From: Luteibacter aegosomatis
GTDB taxonomy: Bacteria; Pseudomonadota; Gammaproteobacteria; Xanthomonadales; Rhodanobacteraceae
Assembly: GCF_023078455.1 (NCBI RefSeq)
Contig: NZ_CP095740.1
Coordinates: 4,492,501 to 4,556,500 of the forward strand
Length of the DNA stretch: 64,000 nucleotides
Direction: 5' to 3'
Position numbers and translations under genes: made by a program. Every line of letters begins with the position of its first letter. Position 1 is the stretch's first letter. The notes below the pieces were generated by a model. It had not been told where the DNA came from. It saw only the letters and a program-made list of their open reading frames with translations, and did not search any database. Shown here in pieces: positions 35,935-44,875 of the stretch.

Positions 35935-36940
35935 GCGCACGCTCCATCGGCAGGTAAAGGGAAAACACCGTTTCGCCCGGGCGGCTCACGTAGCGCAGGT
36001 CGCCGCCGTGTTCGAGCGCGATCTCGCGCGACAGCGCCAGCCCGAGCCCGCTACCGTCGGGCCGCCCGGACACCAGCGGCTGGAACAGCGAGTCGCGCAC
36101 CTCGTCGGCCACCCCGGGGCCGTCGTCGACGACATCGATACGCAAGGCCGCGCGCACCGTGCGCTCGCCGAGGCGCGCGCCGTGCTCCACACGTGTACGC
36201 AGCAGCAAGTGGGCCGCGCCCGCTTCGCGGGCATTGCGCGCGAGATTGATCAGTACCTGCAACAGGCGATCGCCGTCGCCGAGCGTATCGGGCAGGCTGG
36301 GGTCGTAGTCGTGGCGAAGATGCAACGGATCGGGCTCGGCGAGCACCAGCTGCTCCAATCGCTCGAGCAACTCATGCACGTTCACCGGCACGATCCTCGC
36401 CGCGCCGCCATGGCGCAACAAGCCATCGGCCAGCGCCGCGAGGCGGTCCGCCTCGGCGATCACCATCGCGGCCAGCGCACGCAGGTCGTCGTCGCGCACA
36501 CGCCGCTGCAGCAACTGCGCGGCACCACGCAGTCCGGCCAGCGGATTCTTCACCTCGTGGGCGAAGCCGCGCAGGGTGGCCGACAACGGCGTCGACCCGG
36601 AACCCATGTCCGTCGACAGGGGATGGACCTCCACCAACACCTGCCCCTCGTCCAGCGGCTGGAGCAGCAGGTCGGCGAGAAGCTCACGCCCCCGGGCCAG
36701 GCCCAGGGTCACGGAGCGCAGATGAAACCCCCGCCCCTCCACCCGCACCCGGTCCAGGTGGCCGGCCAGATTCGGCTCCCGCATCAGCGTCACCAGCTCT
36801 TGCCCCACCGCCGACCGGGGTCCGACGTCCAAAGCCTCGCCCAGGGCGGGATTGATCCATAGAACACGCCCGTCCATGCCAGCCAAGGCCAGGCCGGTGC
36901 CGAGCAGGGTCAATAGGTTATCGGAGGAGGGTGCATGCAT
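35927..36940 (-). CDS. ntrB: Nitrogen regulation sensor kinase NtrB
   Basis: A 337-residue cytoplasmic kinase with an N-terminal PAS domain (LLGTGLALAGMDGRVLWINPALGEAL) and H-box FAHEVKNPLAGLRGAAQLL with His128. The N-box is NLARNAREA and the G-boxes are DDGPGV and GSGLGLALS. It has no membrane segment, as expected for NtrB, which senses nitrogen state through PII. ATG 36940 is preferred; the frame is open to 37054, but the upstream codons overlap promoter-like inverted repeats. It overlaps ntrC by 8 nt. Confidence 0.92.
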
Positions 36941-36946
36941 TGCACC
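36930..36946. promoter_or_regulatory. Dyad covering the ntrB start codon
   Basis: GGTGCA-N5-TGCACC is a perfect 6-bp dyad; the ntrB ATG (36938-36940 on the minus strand) lies in its centre. The arms are in the reverse order of the canonical NtrC site (TGCACC-N5-GGTGCA). Confidence 0.45.
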
Positions 36947-37003
36947 AATGTAGGGAGATCCGTGAGCAGTGGCAATCGCCTTAACAGCACCCATGGTGGA
37001 AAT

Positions 37004-37062
37004 GCCGGCATAGTAGGTTCTCGATGTACCGACTATGCCGGCTCCGATCGGCACCTACTATG
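37004..37062. repeat. Nested inverted repeats upstream of ntrB
   Basis: GCCGGCATAGT (37004-37014) is the perfect inverse of ACTATGCCGGC (37032-37042), and CATAGTAGGT (37009-37018) is the perfect inverse of ACCTACTATG (37053-37062). One left arm can therefore pair with either right arm. It lies 60-120 nt before ntrB and at the edge of the low-GC region. Confidence 0.7.
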
Positions 37063-37882
37063 ACAACATCCGCGATAGTGCCTGGGCGCACAGGACTGCT
37101 CCGGGACGCAAAGGCTAGGGGCGGCGATGGACCTTTCGTAAAACAACACCTTACTGTAGAGAGCCATCTAATTGCGCGGTAACTCCATCATCTCTGATCG
37201 GCTTCGCCAAGGCCCGTGATCACGATTTCCATTTGACCTGATCACAAAAACCAAGCTGCGCACCTCATGCCCTTTTTAGGAACGGGTGGCCGATAGAAAC
37301 AAGGACCACTACAGGTTTCTTAGTGGGACTGGTATCTCACCGAGGGTCCGCGCTCGACTGGAGGCAGCATGGGCTGACACATGGCCAGCCGGAGCGGTGT
37401 TTGTTCGATTCGATGGCGCGTCCGCGAGACTGATCCAAGCGATCTGTGCTCGCGAACCGCGACCGGCGGATTGATGCTTTCGACACCTTGTTTCCGTAAC
37501 GCGGCGAGTTTGACTAACGTTCAAGGCACTCGATATCGATGAAAACCGCGATCGGCTCTCCTGGTCTTAAGCCATCCATTGACCTCATCGTATCTGTGAA
37601 ATGTTCGCTTCGGATCGAAAGCGGACAGCCCACAAAGTCAAGGGAGAAACTTAACGCAATCGCCGCCATGATTCACGCTGCGGTTTCAAGAAACCTACCT
37701 GAGTTCCTCACGTTATATGTTAGATCTGTCATCATCCACTATTGCGTGCAGCGAAATTCAATAGTTACTGTGTCAGCGTTCCTTTGCGCACAACACCACT
37801 GGATCATGTTGTTGAGCAGAGACCGGCAAGGTTCTATATGCCTCAGTACGCACGTATCAGAACGCAAAGGTATCGGGCTCCC
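37063..37882. other. Low-GC intergenic region at left edge of island
   Basis: About 820 nt with clearly lower GC than the flanks and no supported gene. A 62-codon GTG-started frame (37286-37474) is the only sizable candidate; it has no recognisable motif and only AACGGG before it. The sequence 37500-37880 has scattered short open frames in several phases and looks like decayed or regulatory DNA. The hydrolase promoter must lie at its right end. Confidence 0.55.
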
Positions 37883-38659
37883 ATGTACTTTCGGTACAAA
37901 GAACACCAGATCCATTTCACCGACGATGGACAGGGCGATGCACTCGTCTTCCTGCATGGACTGGGTGGCAATGCACGCAACTGGACCTACCAGCGGCAGT
38001 ACTTCGTCTCCCACCGGCGGGTGGTTTGCCTTGACTTGCCAGGCCATGGCAAGTCGGAGAGCAAGAACATCGAGTTCTCAGCGTTCGTGGACGTAGTCAT
38101 CGCCCTGATTGATCACCTGGGCATCGACAAGGTGGCGATCTGCGGCCTGTCCAAAGGCGCCCGTATCGGGCTAGGGGTGGCGGCACGCGCCAGGGATCGG
38201 GTCAGCGCACTGATCGTGGTCAATACCTGCCTGTGCCTGAGCCCATCGGATCAGGCTGCCCGAACGATGTTGTACGACGAGCTCCTGCTAGGACGGGTTG
38301 GCATGCAGTCATGGGCAAGGCAGTTACTCGCCCAGATGGCTATCGACCAAGGCACGACCATCCACAAGGGCTTCCTGCGTTCGCTCGATAGCTTGGACGG
38401 CCCCTACATCCGGGCGTTGTTTCAGCAGATCCAGGACTACGACCAACGCTCAGAGGTCGCCACGATCACGAGCCCCACCTTGCTCATCCATGGCGAGAAT
38501 GATCAGATCGTGCCTTCCTATTGCCATGGCGAGCTGCAGCAATTGATTCCGTACGCTGTGCACCAGGTCTTTAAGCAGTGCGGTCATCTGCCATACCTGG
38601 AGGCTCCGGAGCGCTTCAATGAAGCCGTCCAGTCATTCCTTAGCGACGAGACATCGTAG
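37883..38659 (+). CDS. Alpha/beta-fold hydrolase
   Basis: A 258-residue alpha/beta hydrolase. The oxyanion-hole motif is HGLGG (25-29), the nucleophile elbow is GLSKG with Ser90, the acid is probably the Asp of HGENDQIVP, and the His is in CGHLPYLEAPE. The family covers esterases, haloperoxidases and C-C hydrolases; the substrate cannot be fixed. ATG 37883 is chosen because the canonical FRYKEHQIHFTDDG strand starts there, although the frame is open to 37742. It converges with the PDR-type reductase, 15 nt apart, and belongs to the low-GC island. Confidence 0.88.
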   Translation: MYFRYKEHQIHFTDDGQGDALVFLHGLGGNARNWTYQRQYFVSHRRVVCLDLPGHGKSESKNIEFSAFVDVVIALIDHLGIDKVAICGLSKGARIGLGVAARARDRVSALIVVNTCLCLSPSDQAARTMLYDELLLGRVGMQSWARQLLAQMAIDQGTTIHKGFLRSLDSLDGPYIRALFQQIQDYDQRSEVATITSPTLLIHGENDQIVPSYCHGELQQLIPYAVHQVFKQCGHLPYLEAPERFNEAVQSFLSDETS

Positions 38660-38674
38660 GTAGCCTCCACTGTT

Positions 38675-39628
38675 TCAGACCTGCAAGGTCAAGGTTCCCG
38701 AGGAAGAGGCCCATGAGACGCAGGGGCAGAACGAATGCGCCCTTTGTTCTTCCGTCAGGCAACTGTCGCGATGGATGGGCGTTCCGCCGGTGTACGTGGT
38801 GATGCAAGCCCCACACTCCCCGCGCCTGCAGTCCGAAGCGATCCAGGCGCCGGCCGCTTCCATCGCATCGAGCAATGTGGTTCCCACCGGCACATCCACC
38901 TCAATGTTGGATTCGGACAGGGCCAGCTTTACCGGACCATCGATCATCGACCACGCCGGCCCGAAGCTCTCAAAGTGCACCCGCTTTGCCTGTACGCCAT
39001 GCGCGCCGGCCGCCAGGCGAACACGGTGAATCAGCGAGGAAGGACCACACACGTAGAAGTGCGTGTCAGCTTCGTGCGCGTGGGTTTTCAGCAACTGGTT
39101 GATGTCGATCCGCCTGAAAGTGTCGCTCTCTGTGAAGTACAACGTCACGCGATCGCAGTCCTCGCTGAGCAACACTTCCTGAAAGACCATCTCAGCGCGT
39201 GACTTTGAGGAGTAGTGCAACTCAAAGGATGTGCCGGTCTGGCGCAGCCGCGCGATGATGCTAAGCATGGGCGTGATACCGATGCCGCCTGCTATCAGGA
39301 CGTAGTGCTGACCATCCGGCGCGATGCTGAACTCGCTGATGGGCCTCGATGCTTCCAACAGCGTGCCCACTGCAAGTCGCTCGTGCAGGAACTTGGAACC
39401 GCCACGGCCGTAGGGATTCTTCTTGACTGCGATCTCGTAGTACGAGCCGCCCTGCGGGTCAGAGACTAGCGAGTACTTCCGCTGCGCGGGCTCGTTCTCG
39501 AGATCAAAACCCAAGGCCAGGTGGGAGCCCGGCTCGAAAGCGGGCAGTAATTGACCGTCCGTCGACTCCAGACGTATCAAGCGAACGCTGGGTGTCAGGG
39601 CAGTGACTTGACTCACACGCAACTGCAT
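38675..39628 (-). CDS. PDR/VanB-type oxidoreductase (FMN, NAD, 2Fe-2S)
   Basis: A 317-residue phthalate-dioxygenase-reductase-like protein. Its order is FMN-binding barrel with RKYSLVSD (about residues 49-56), NAD domain with GIGITPML (about 114-121), and a C-terminal plant-type ferredoxin. The ferredoxin has the Cys pattern C-x4-C-x2-C (CRRGECGAC) and the last ligand in CPCVS. It would pass electrons from NADH through FMN to an Fe-S cluster and then to a partner oxygenase. No oxygenase gene is present. It starts 3 nt after the PPOX-type flavoprotein stop, so the two are one operon and may be functional partners. Confidence 0.92.
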   Translation of the reverse strand: MQLRVSQVTALTPSVRLIRLESTDGQLLPAFEPGSHLALGFDLENEPAQRKYSLVSDPQGGSYYEIAVKKNPYGRGGSKFLHERLAVGTLLEASRPISEFSIAPDGQHYVLIAGGIGITPMLSIIARLRQTGTSFELHYSSKSRAEMVFQEVLLSEDCDRVTLYFTESDTFRRIDINQLLKTHAHEADTHFYVCGPSSLIHRVRLAAGAHGVQAKRVHFESFGPAWSMIDGPVKLALSESNIEVDVPVGTTLLDAMEAAGAWIASDCRRGECGACITTYTGGTPIHRDSCLTEEQRAHSFCPCVSWASSSGTLTLQV

Positions 39629-39631
39629 TTT

Positions 39632-40564
39632 TCAAATACCTTGTGGCAAAAAGGGAGACGCGTCGACGAACGCTGTACTGAGCTGCTCAGGCAGCTGCGT
39701 TTCGATCCAGGCGCTGGTCTGGAACTGCCAGAAGCGCCCGGTGCCGCCGGTCACGCCCTTCGGGTCCGGCTGATCCCAGAGCATCTCGGCGCGTCCGGTG
39801 AGCTGGAGCATCCTGCGTTGGACGTAGTCGGGGAACACCAGCCCGGCACGTGGATCAATAAGTACGTTGCCGGCGCTGTTGAACATCCCGTTGCCGTTGT
39901 AGTCGGGAATCCTGAGCTTGCCGTCGGCGAGTACTTCCACGAAACCTGACGGACCGCCCCGATGGGTAATGTCGGCACCGTGTGTCTTGTGGGCGGTGGC
40001 CAGAAAGAACGTATCGGTGCTTTGGAGGAGGTTGAGATGTCCTGGCTCGAGCGTCAGCCCATGCTTGATGCTGGTGGGCATCAGCTTGTCAGAGGTGGAT
40101 GGCAGTTCGATGGTCCTGCGTTGGATGTAGCGTGGGCAAATCGGAACCGACTCGGTCACTTCAACAACGAGGCGATCACTCTCCAGATGGGCCTGCCCGT
40201 TGATTTTTAGCCGCTTCCGGGTCTGCAGCTCCAACAGCAGTAGACCGATGCGGCCATCTTGCTCGATGTTGCTCCAGAGCGGGTCGTGAGCTTGCCTGAT
40301 TACATTGTCCAGATGGATTGTCAGTGTGCTCGCGTCGTCAGAGGGCTCCAGGAAGCCGCGCTCACCTATCAGGACCGATGCCCACACACGACCCACCGCA
40401 TCTACGCTAGCCGCGTACACCATTCTCTGCTGGCGAACAAACGGTAATGCGGGGCGAATGATGTGATCGGCCACGTTAGAAGCGTTTCGGGCAGCAATGT
40501 CCGATTCATGGGCCATGGCCTGGGCCTGGAGCTCGCCCTCATGGAAGTTGGGTTTGTTGTACAT
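39632..40564 (-). CDS. Pyridoxamine 5'-phosphate oxidase-like (FMN-binding split-barrel) protein
   Basis: A 310-residue protein containing a PPOX-type split-barrel (about 35-160: FVRQQRMVYAASVDAVGRVWASVLIGERGF) and a second half with HGADITHRGGPSGFVEV and PDYNGNGMFNSAGNV. ATG 40564 gives the recurring N-terminus NKPNFHEGELQAQ. Family members fused to, or next to, PDR-like reductases are common, but their reaction is not established. A 14-bp palindrome (GCCGCA-GA-TGCGGC, 40579-40592) lies just upstream. It is divergent from the LysR gene at 40720, its likely regulator. Confidence 0.85.
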   Translation of the reverse strand: MYNKPNFHEGELQAQAMAHESDIAARNASNVADHIIRPALPFVRQQRMVYAASVDAVGRVWASVLIGERGFLEPSDDASTLTIHLDNVIRQAHDPLWSNIEQDGRIGLLLLELQTRKRLKINGQAHLESDRLVVEVTESVPICPRYIQRRTIELPSTSDKLMPTSIKHGLTLEPGHLNLLQSTDTFFLATAHKTHGADITHRGGPSGFVEVLADGKLRIPDYNGNGMFNSAGNVLIDPRAGLVFPDYVQRRMLQLTGRAEMLWDQPDPKGVTGGTGRFWQFQTSAWIETQLPEQLSTAFVDASPFLPQGI

Positions 40565-40719
40565 AGCGGGTGCCAGTTGCCGCAGATGCGGCGAGCTGCA
40601 CATGCTCGGCAAATAGCGAAGAACCAGAAACGGTCTGCTACGCAATTGACTATTTCCATACCGGCAATACCGCGGCAGCAGGTTTTGCTAGGCTAAACCG
40701 ACCAGAAAGGGTGCAGCTA

Positions 40720-41622
40720 ATGGATCATGTCCGCCTGATGCAGGTCTTTGTCGCCGTGGTCGAAGCTCAGGGCTTCGCACCGGCAGCTAGAAAGCTCGAT
40801 CTCTCCCCGGCCAGCGTCACGCGTGCGGTGGTCAGCCTGGAGCAAGCACTAGGGGTGACGTTGCTGGTACGCACGACCCGCAGCATGCGACTGACCAACG
40901 CCGGCAGCCGCTACTTCGAGGAGTCGCGCTCGATCCTGCAGCAGATCGAGGATCTCAATGCCGCCCTCGCCGATGCCAATGCCACGCCCAAAGGGTCCAT
41001 TACCGTTACGGCCCCCTTGCTGTTCGGCAGGATCGCCGTCATGCCCAGCATCGTGTCCTTTCTGAAGATGCATGCCGAGGTTCAGGTCACAGCCCACTTC
41101 TCTGACCGCAACCTTAATTTGATCGATGAGAACATCGACGTTGCCGTACGCATAGGCCAGCTTCCCGACTCGGGCATGCGGTCCATGCAGGTGGGCCACG
41201 TGCGTCATGTCCTGTGCGCCTCGCCTGAGTATCTCGCTACGCGGGGAACGCCCACCCACCCCGCCGAACTGACGATGCATGACGTGGTGGTTGCGGCGGC
41301 CATGTCCCCCCGCCTGGACTGGCGATTCGGGCCCTCGCAGCAGCCTGTCCAGGTCAAGGTGCGACCGCGCATTATAGTCACCAGCAACGACGCCGCGATC
41401 GCCGCGATCTCCTCCGGGTTTGGTATGGCGCGCCTGCTGTCCTATCAGATCGCCGAGGAGGTATCCGCAGGGCGTCTGAGGATCATCCTTGAGGATTTCG
41501 AGGAGCCGCCCCTTCCGGTCCACATCCTGCACCGGGAGTCCATCAACGGCTCAGTCCGCGTGCGGGCTTTCATCGACCACCTAGCTGCGACATTGCGCCG
41601 CCTGCCGCTGATCCTGGACTGA
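40720..41622 (+). CDS. LysR-family transcriptional regulator
   Basis: A 300-residue LTTR. The winged HTH at about 1-60 (MQVFVAVVEAQGFAPAARKLDLSPASVTRAV) is followed by the LysR substrate domain (about 88-295) with AVRIGQLPDSGMRS. It has an AAAGGG ribosome site before ATG 40720. It is divergent from the PPOX-PDR operon with 155 nt between starts, the standard LysR-target layout. It could also influence the downstream dsrE-gor genes. Confidence 0.92.
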   Translation: MDHVRLMQVFVAVVEAQGFAPAARKLDLSPASVTRAVVSLEQALGVTLLVRTTRSMRLTNAGSRYFEESRSILQQIEDLNAALADANATPKGSITVTAPLLFGRIAVMPSIVSFLKMHAEVQVTAHFSDRNLNLIDENIDVAVRIGQLPDSGMRSMQVGHVRHVLCASPEYLATRGTPTHPAELTMHDVVVAAAMSPRLDWRFGPSQQPVQVKVRPRIIVTSNDAAIAAISSGFGMARLLSYQIAEEVSAGRLRIILEDFEEPPLPVHILHRESINGSVRVRAFIDHLAATLRRLPLILD

Positions 41623-41747
41623 TTGCACAAGACAGACGCAAGACTCAATTGCGGCCGGGCCGATTTCTGACACCACGCCCGACCTCTATCGTTGGCCTCG
41701 TCGCCGCTAGTTCGGCAGACGCCCCCATTCAACGTTAAGGATGCCCA

Positions 41748-42119
41748 ATGAAAGTTGCAATTGTTGTCCTGTCTGATCCCAATGCCGGCGAAGAGGCCCT
41801 GGGCCGCGTGTTCAATGCGCTTGCCGCCGCCTACGACTTCAAGGCTAAGGGCAATGAGGTCCGTATCTACTTCCACGGTACCGGCACGCGCTGGCCGGAA
41901 GTGCTCTCCAGCGTCAATCACCCCATCAATGTCCTGTTCGAGGCAGTCAAGGCCAGCATCGTGGGCGTGTCCTCCGGCTGCGCCGATGTCTTTGGTGCCA
42001 AGGACGGCGCGGAGAAGTCGGGCTTCAAGTTGGTCCAGGAGAACATGGTTCCCGGCACCTCGGGGCTGCCCAGCGTGGCGGACATCGCCGCTGATGGCTT
42101 CACGGTGCTGACGTTCTAA
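41748..42119 (+). CDS. DsrE-family protein
   Basis: A 123-residue single-domain DsrE/F-like fold (VAIVVLSDPNAGEEALGRVFNAL, NEVRIYFHGTGTRWPEVL). Only one Cys (in VSSGCADVFGAKDG near residue 80) is placed where sulfur-relay proteins carry the persulfide Cys. An AAGGA site precedes ATG 41748. A role in sulfur handling or as a small redox protein is inferred from family only. It sits between LysR and gor. Confidence 0.82.
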   Translation: MKVAIVVLSDPNAGEEALGRVFNALAAAYDFKAKGNEVRIYFHGTGTRWPEVLSSVNHPINVLFEAVKASIVGVSSGCADVFGAKDGAEKSGFKLVQENMVPGTSGLPSVADIAADGFTVLTF

Positions 42120-42250
42120 GGCCAGCCCAGGATGGCGATGCGCTCGCGTATCGCCATGACCGCTAGGCGCTGGTCGATGTGTCTTGCCAGCGCTTGCTTT
42201 CAGCAATGACCCCGGGGCTTGCCTGCCAGGTGCCTGGGCATGTGAGTGCC

Positions 42251-43684
42251 ATGCGTGAATTCGACTATGACCTGTTTGTGATTGGTGGCGGTTCTGGTGG
42301 TGTCAGGGCTGCGCGCCTGGCCGCCTCCCTGGGCAAGCGCGTGGCCATTGCCGAGGAGTATCGGTTCGGTGGCACGTGCGTCATTCGGGGTTGTGTTCCC
42401 AAGAAGTTGCTCGTCTATGCCTCCCAGTACCGGGAGCATTTTGAAGACGCGGCCGGGTTCGGCTGGAACGTAGGACCGGCGACGATGGACTGGCCCCGAC
42501 TGGTCGCGGCCAAGAATGTCGAGATCGCGCGACTTGAGCGTCTCTACCGTGGCGGATTGGAGAGCGACGGTGCCGAGCTGATGCAGACGCGGGCCGAGTT
42601 GGTAGATGCGCACACGATTCGACTGGTGGGCAACGGCAAGACTGTCACCACCGAACGACTTCTGATTGCCACCGGCGCTGCTCCTAATGCCCACGCAGCA
42701 CTACCAGGCCATGAGCTGTGCATCACGTCCGATGAAGTCTTCGACCTGCCGGCACTGCCAAGATCGATCCTGATTCTGGGCGGCGGCTACATCGCCCTGG
42801 AGTTTGCCAACATCTTCCACGGACTGGGCGTGGAGGTCACCGTGGTCTATCGCGGCAAGGAGATCCTGTCGCGCTTCGATCACGATCTTCGTGCGGGTCT
42901 GCATCAGGCGATGACCGACAAGGGCATCAAGATCCAGCTAACCGACGTCGTGGAGCAGGTATCGAGAACCGACGATAACGAGCTCATTGCCCGGACCATG
43001 GCCGGCCAGGCGCTGAGCGCCGAGGTGATCTTGTTGGCGCTGGGCCGCGAGCCGAACACGAAGGGACTGGGTCTGGATGCCGCCGGCGTCCAGACCGACG
43101 AGCGCGGCGCGATCATGGTCGATGCCTACTCGCAAACCAACATCCCCAACATCTATGCACTGGGCGATGTCACCGACCGGGTGCAGCTGACGCCGGTGGC
43201 CATTCATGAGGCCATGTGCTTCATCGAAACCGTCTACAAGGACAACCCCACCTCACCCGATCACGAACTGATCCCCACCGCCATCTTCTCTCAACCCGAG
43301 ATCGGCACCGTGGGCCTGTCCGAAGAGGCCGCTACCGAACGGCACGAAGAGATCGAGGTCTACCGCGCCCAGTTCCGGCCCATGAAGGCCACTCTCTCAG
43401 GGCGCTCGGAGAAAACGATCATGAAGCTGGTGGTCGATGCTGCGACCCGCAAAGTCGTGGGCGCCCACATCCTGGGGCATGCCGCTGGCGAGATGGCCCA
43501 GTTGCTGGGCATCCCGTTGAAGGCCGGAGCAACCAAGGAAGACTTCGATCGTACGATGGCCGTGCATCCCACTGCGGCCGAAGAGCTGGTCACTATGTAC
43601 AAGCCCACCTACCGCGTCAGGAACGGCGAGCGAGTCGTCCAAGCCACGAGTGTCTACAGCGCCTCCATCGAGAAGCCCCAATGA
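42251..43684 (+). CDS. gor: Glutathione-disulfide reductase
   Basis: A 477-residue pyridine nucleotide-disulfide oxidoreductase. It has the FAD loop FVIGGGSGGVRAAR (9-22), the redox-active pair in GGTCVIRGCVPKK (about 41-53), the NADPH loop LGGGYIALEFANIF, and the C-terminal HPTAAEEL with the catalytic His/Glu. It reduces GSSG to GSH with NADPH. ATG 42251 is used; the frame extends to 42179 but the family N-terminus begins here. The stop overlaps the next LysR start (ATGA). With gstA and yghU downstream it forms a glutathione set. Confidence 0.94.
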   Translation: MREFDYDLFVIGGGSGGVRAARLAASLGKRVAIAEEYRFGGTCVIRGCVPKKLLVYASQYREHFEDAAGFGWNVGPATMDWPRLVAAKNVEIARLERLYRGGLESDGAELMQTRAELVDAHTIRLVGNGKTVTTERLLIATGAAPNAHAALPGHELCITSDEVFDLPALPRSILILGGGYIALEFANIFHGLGVEVTVVYRGKEILSRFDHDLRAGLHQAMTDKGIKIQLTDVVEQVSRTDDNELIARTMAGQALSAEVILLALGREPNTKGLGLDAAGVQTDERGAIMVDAYSQTNIPNIYALGDVTDRVQLTPVAIHEAMCFIETVYKDNPTSPDHELIPTAIFSQPEIGTVGLSEEAATERHEEIEVYRAQFRPMKATLSGRSEKTIMKLVVDAATRKVVGAHILGHAAGEMAQLLGIPLKAGATKEDFDRTMAVHPTAAEELVTMYKPTYRVRNGERVVQATSVYSASIEKPQ

Positions 43685-44589
43685 ACAAGCTGCAAGCCAT
43701 GGAAGTCTTTGTTCAGGTCGTGACCGCCGGTGGCTTCACCCGCGCCGCTGAGAACATGAAGCTTCCCAAGGCCACGGTCTCGACCTTAATTCAATCATTG
43801 GAGACCACGCTTTCGGTCAAGCTGCTCAACCGCACCACTCGCCGGATGAGTGTTACCGCCGATGGGGCGGCCTACTACGAACGATGCCTGCAGATCCTCT
43901 CGGACGTGCGAGATGCGGAAGACTCCGTGCTGCGCATCCGCCAAAGTCCCTCGGGCAGGCTGCGCGTAGATGCGCCCACGGGGTTGGCTAGCGAGGTCGT
44001 CATCCCGGCACTGCCGGAGTTCTTCAAGCTCTACCCGGACATTCGCCTGGAATTGGGCTGCAGTGACCGCCCGGTAGATCTTGTCGAAGAGGGCGTGGAC
44101 TGCGCGATCCGCGGGGGGCGTCGCCTGACCGACTCCAGGCTCGTCGCCAAGCATGTGGGCACGATGCATTACATGACTTGCGCCTCGCCGGCCTATCTGG
44201 AGCACCGTGGCTCACCTCAGCATCCAGATGACCTAGTGAAGCACCATTGCGTCAACTACTTCTCTGCACGAACCGGTCGCATGTTCGACTGGTACTTCGA
44301 GCGCGACGGTCAACGGGTTCAGGTTGCCCTGTCGAGTCACATTGCCGTGAGCGATAGCTATGCCTACACGGCGGCAGGCTTGGCTGGACTGGGCGTGGTC
44401 CAGATGGCCGACTTCCTGATGGCGCCCATGATCGCGGATGGACGCTTTACCCGTATCCTGGAGGGCTGGATCAACGAGCCGTTGCCCATCCATGTCGTCT
44501 ACCCGGAGAACCGGCATCTGTCGGCCAAAGTCCGAGTGTTCGTGGACTGGGTCACCGATCTGTTCGCCCACCATCCCACCATGCACTAA
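43681..44589 (+). CDS. LysR-family transcriptional regulator
   Basis: A 302-residue LTTR with N-terminal HTH (MEVFVQVVTAGGFTRAAENMKLPKATVSTLIQSL) and a substrate domain containing VDCAIRGGRRLTDSRLVAKH. It starts in an ATGA overlap with gor, so it is cotranslated with the reductase it may control. It is distinct in sequence from the LysR at 40720. The C-terminus is of normal length. The truncated CMD fragment on the opposite strand overlaps its last codons. Confidence 0.92.
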   Translation: MNKLQAMEVFVQVVTAGGFTRAAENMKLPKATVSTLIQSLETTLSVKLLNRTTRRMSVTADGAAYYERCLQILSDVRDAEDSVLRIRQSPSGRLRVDAPTGLASEVVIPALPEFFKLYPDIRLELGCSDRPVDLVEEGVDCAIRGGRRLTDSRLVAKHVGTMHYMTCASPAYLEHRGSPQHPDDLVKHHCVNYFSARTGRMFDWYFERDGQRVQVALSSHIAVSDSYAYTAAGLAGLGVVQMADFLMAPMIADGRFTRILEGWINEPLPIHVVYPENRHLSAKVRVFVDWVTDLFAHHPTMH

Positions 44590-44810
44590 CCTCCATTATG
44601 CACGGAGATGCAGCCATCGAAGCGCGTGGTCACGCCCACGGCAAGAGCGATCAGCTCGTGTACCTTGGCATCCAGGTGGCCGGCCTTGTTCGACGCGTTG
44701 TCCATCAGTGCCATGCCGCGCATCGTGTCCGGGCTCAGCTTGGCGTAATCGCCCATGCGCTCAATCAAGGCAGTGCGGTAGGCATTCCCGTCTTGCATCA
44801 TGATCGGCAA
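44586..44810 (-). pseudogene. Truncated carboxymuconolactone decarboxylase (AhpD-like) fragment
   Basis: The 74-residue frame matches the N-terminal half of a CMD/AhpD-like domain (KVHELIALAVGVTTRFDGCISVHN). It stops two residues after the catalytic C-x3-H region, whereas full-length proteins run about 40 residues further. The cut coincides with the end of the LysR gene, so a recombination or insertion event probably removed the 3' part. It is unlikely to be functional. Confidence 0.75.
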
Positions 44811-44875
44811 TCCTTCTGGTTCTTCGAAGCGTTGCCGGGGCGTGTGTCCCGGCGATAAGGTTCAGGAGTCAGGTC

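Noticed and set aside
36930..36946. Canonical NtrC binding site
   Set aside because: The half-sites are in the opposite order to the NtrC consensus, so only a generic dyad is reported.
37286..37474. 62-codon GTG-started frame at the left edge of the island
   Set aside because: No motif, no convincing ribosome site and no neighbour context; could be chance in decayed DNA.
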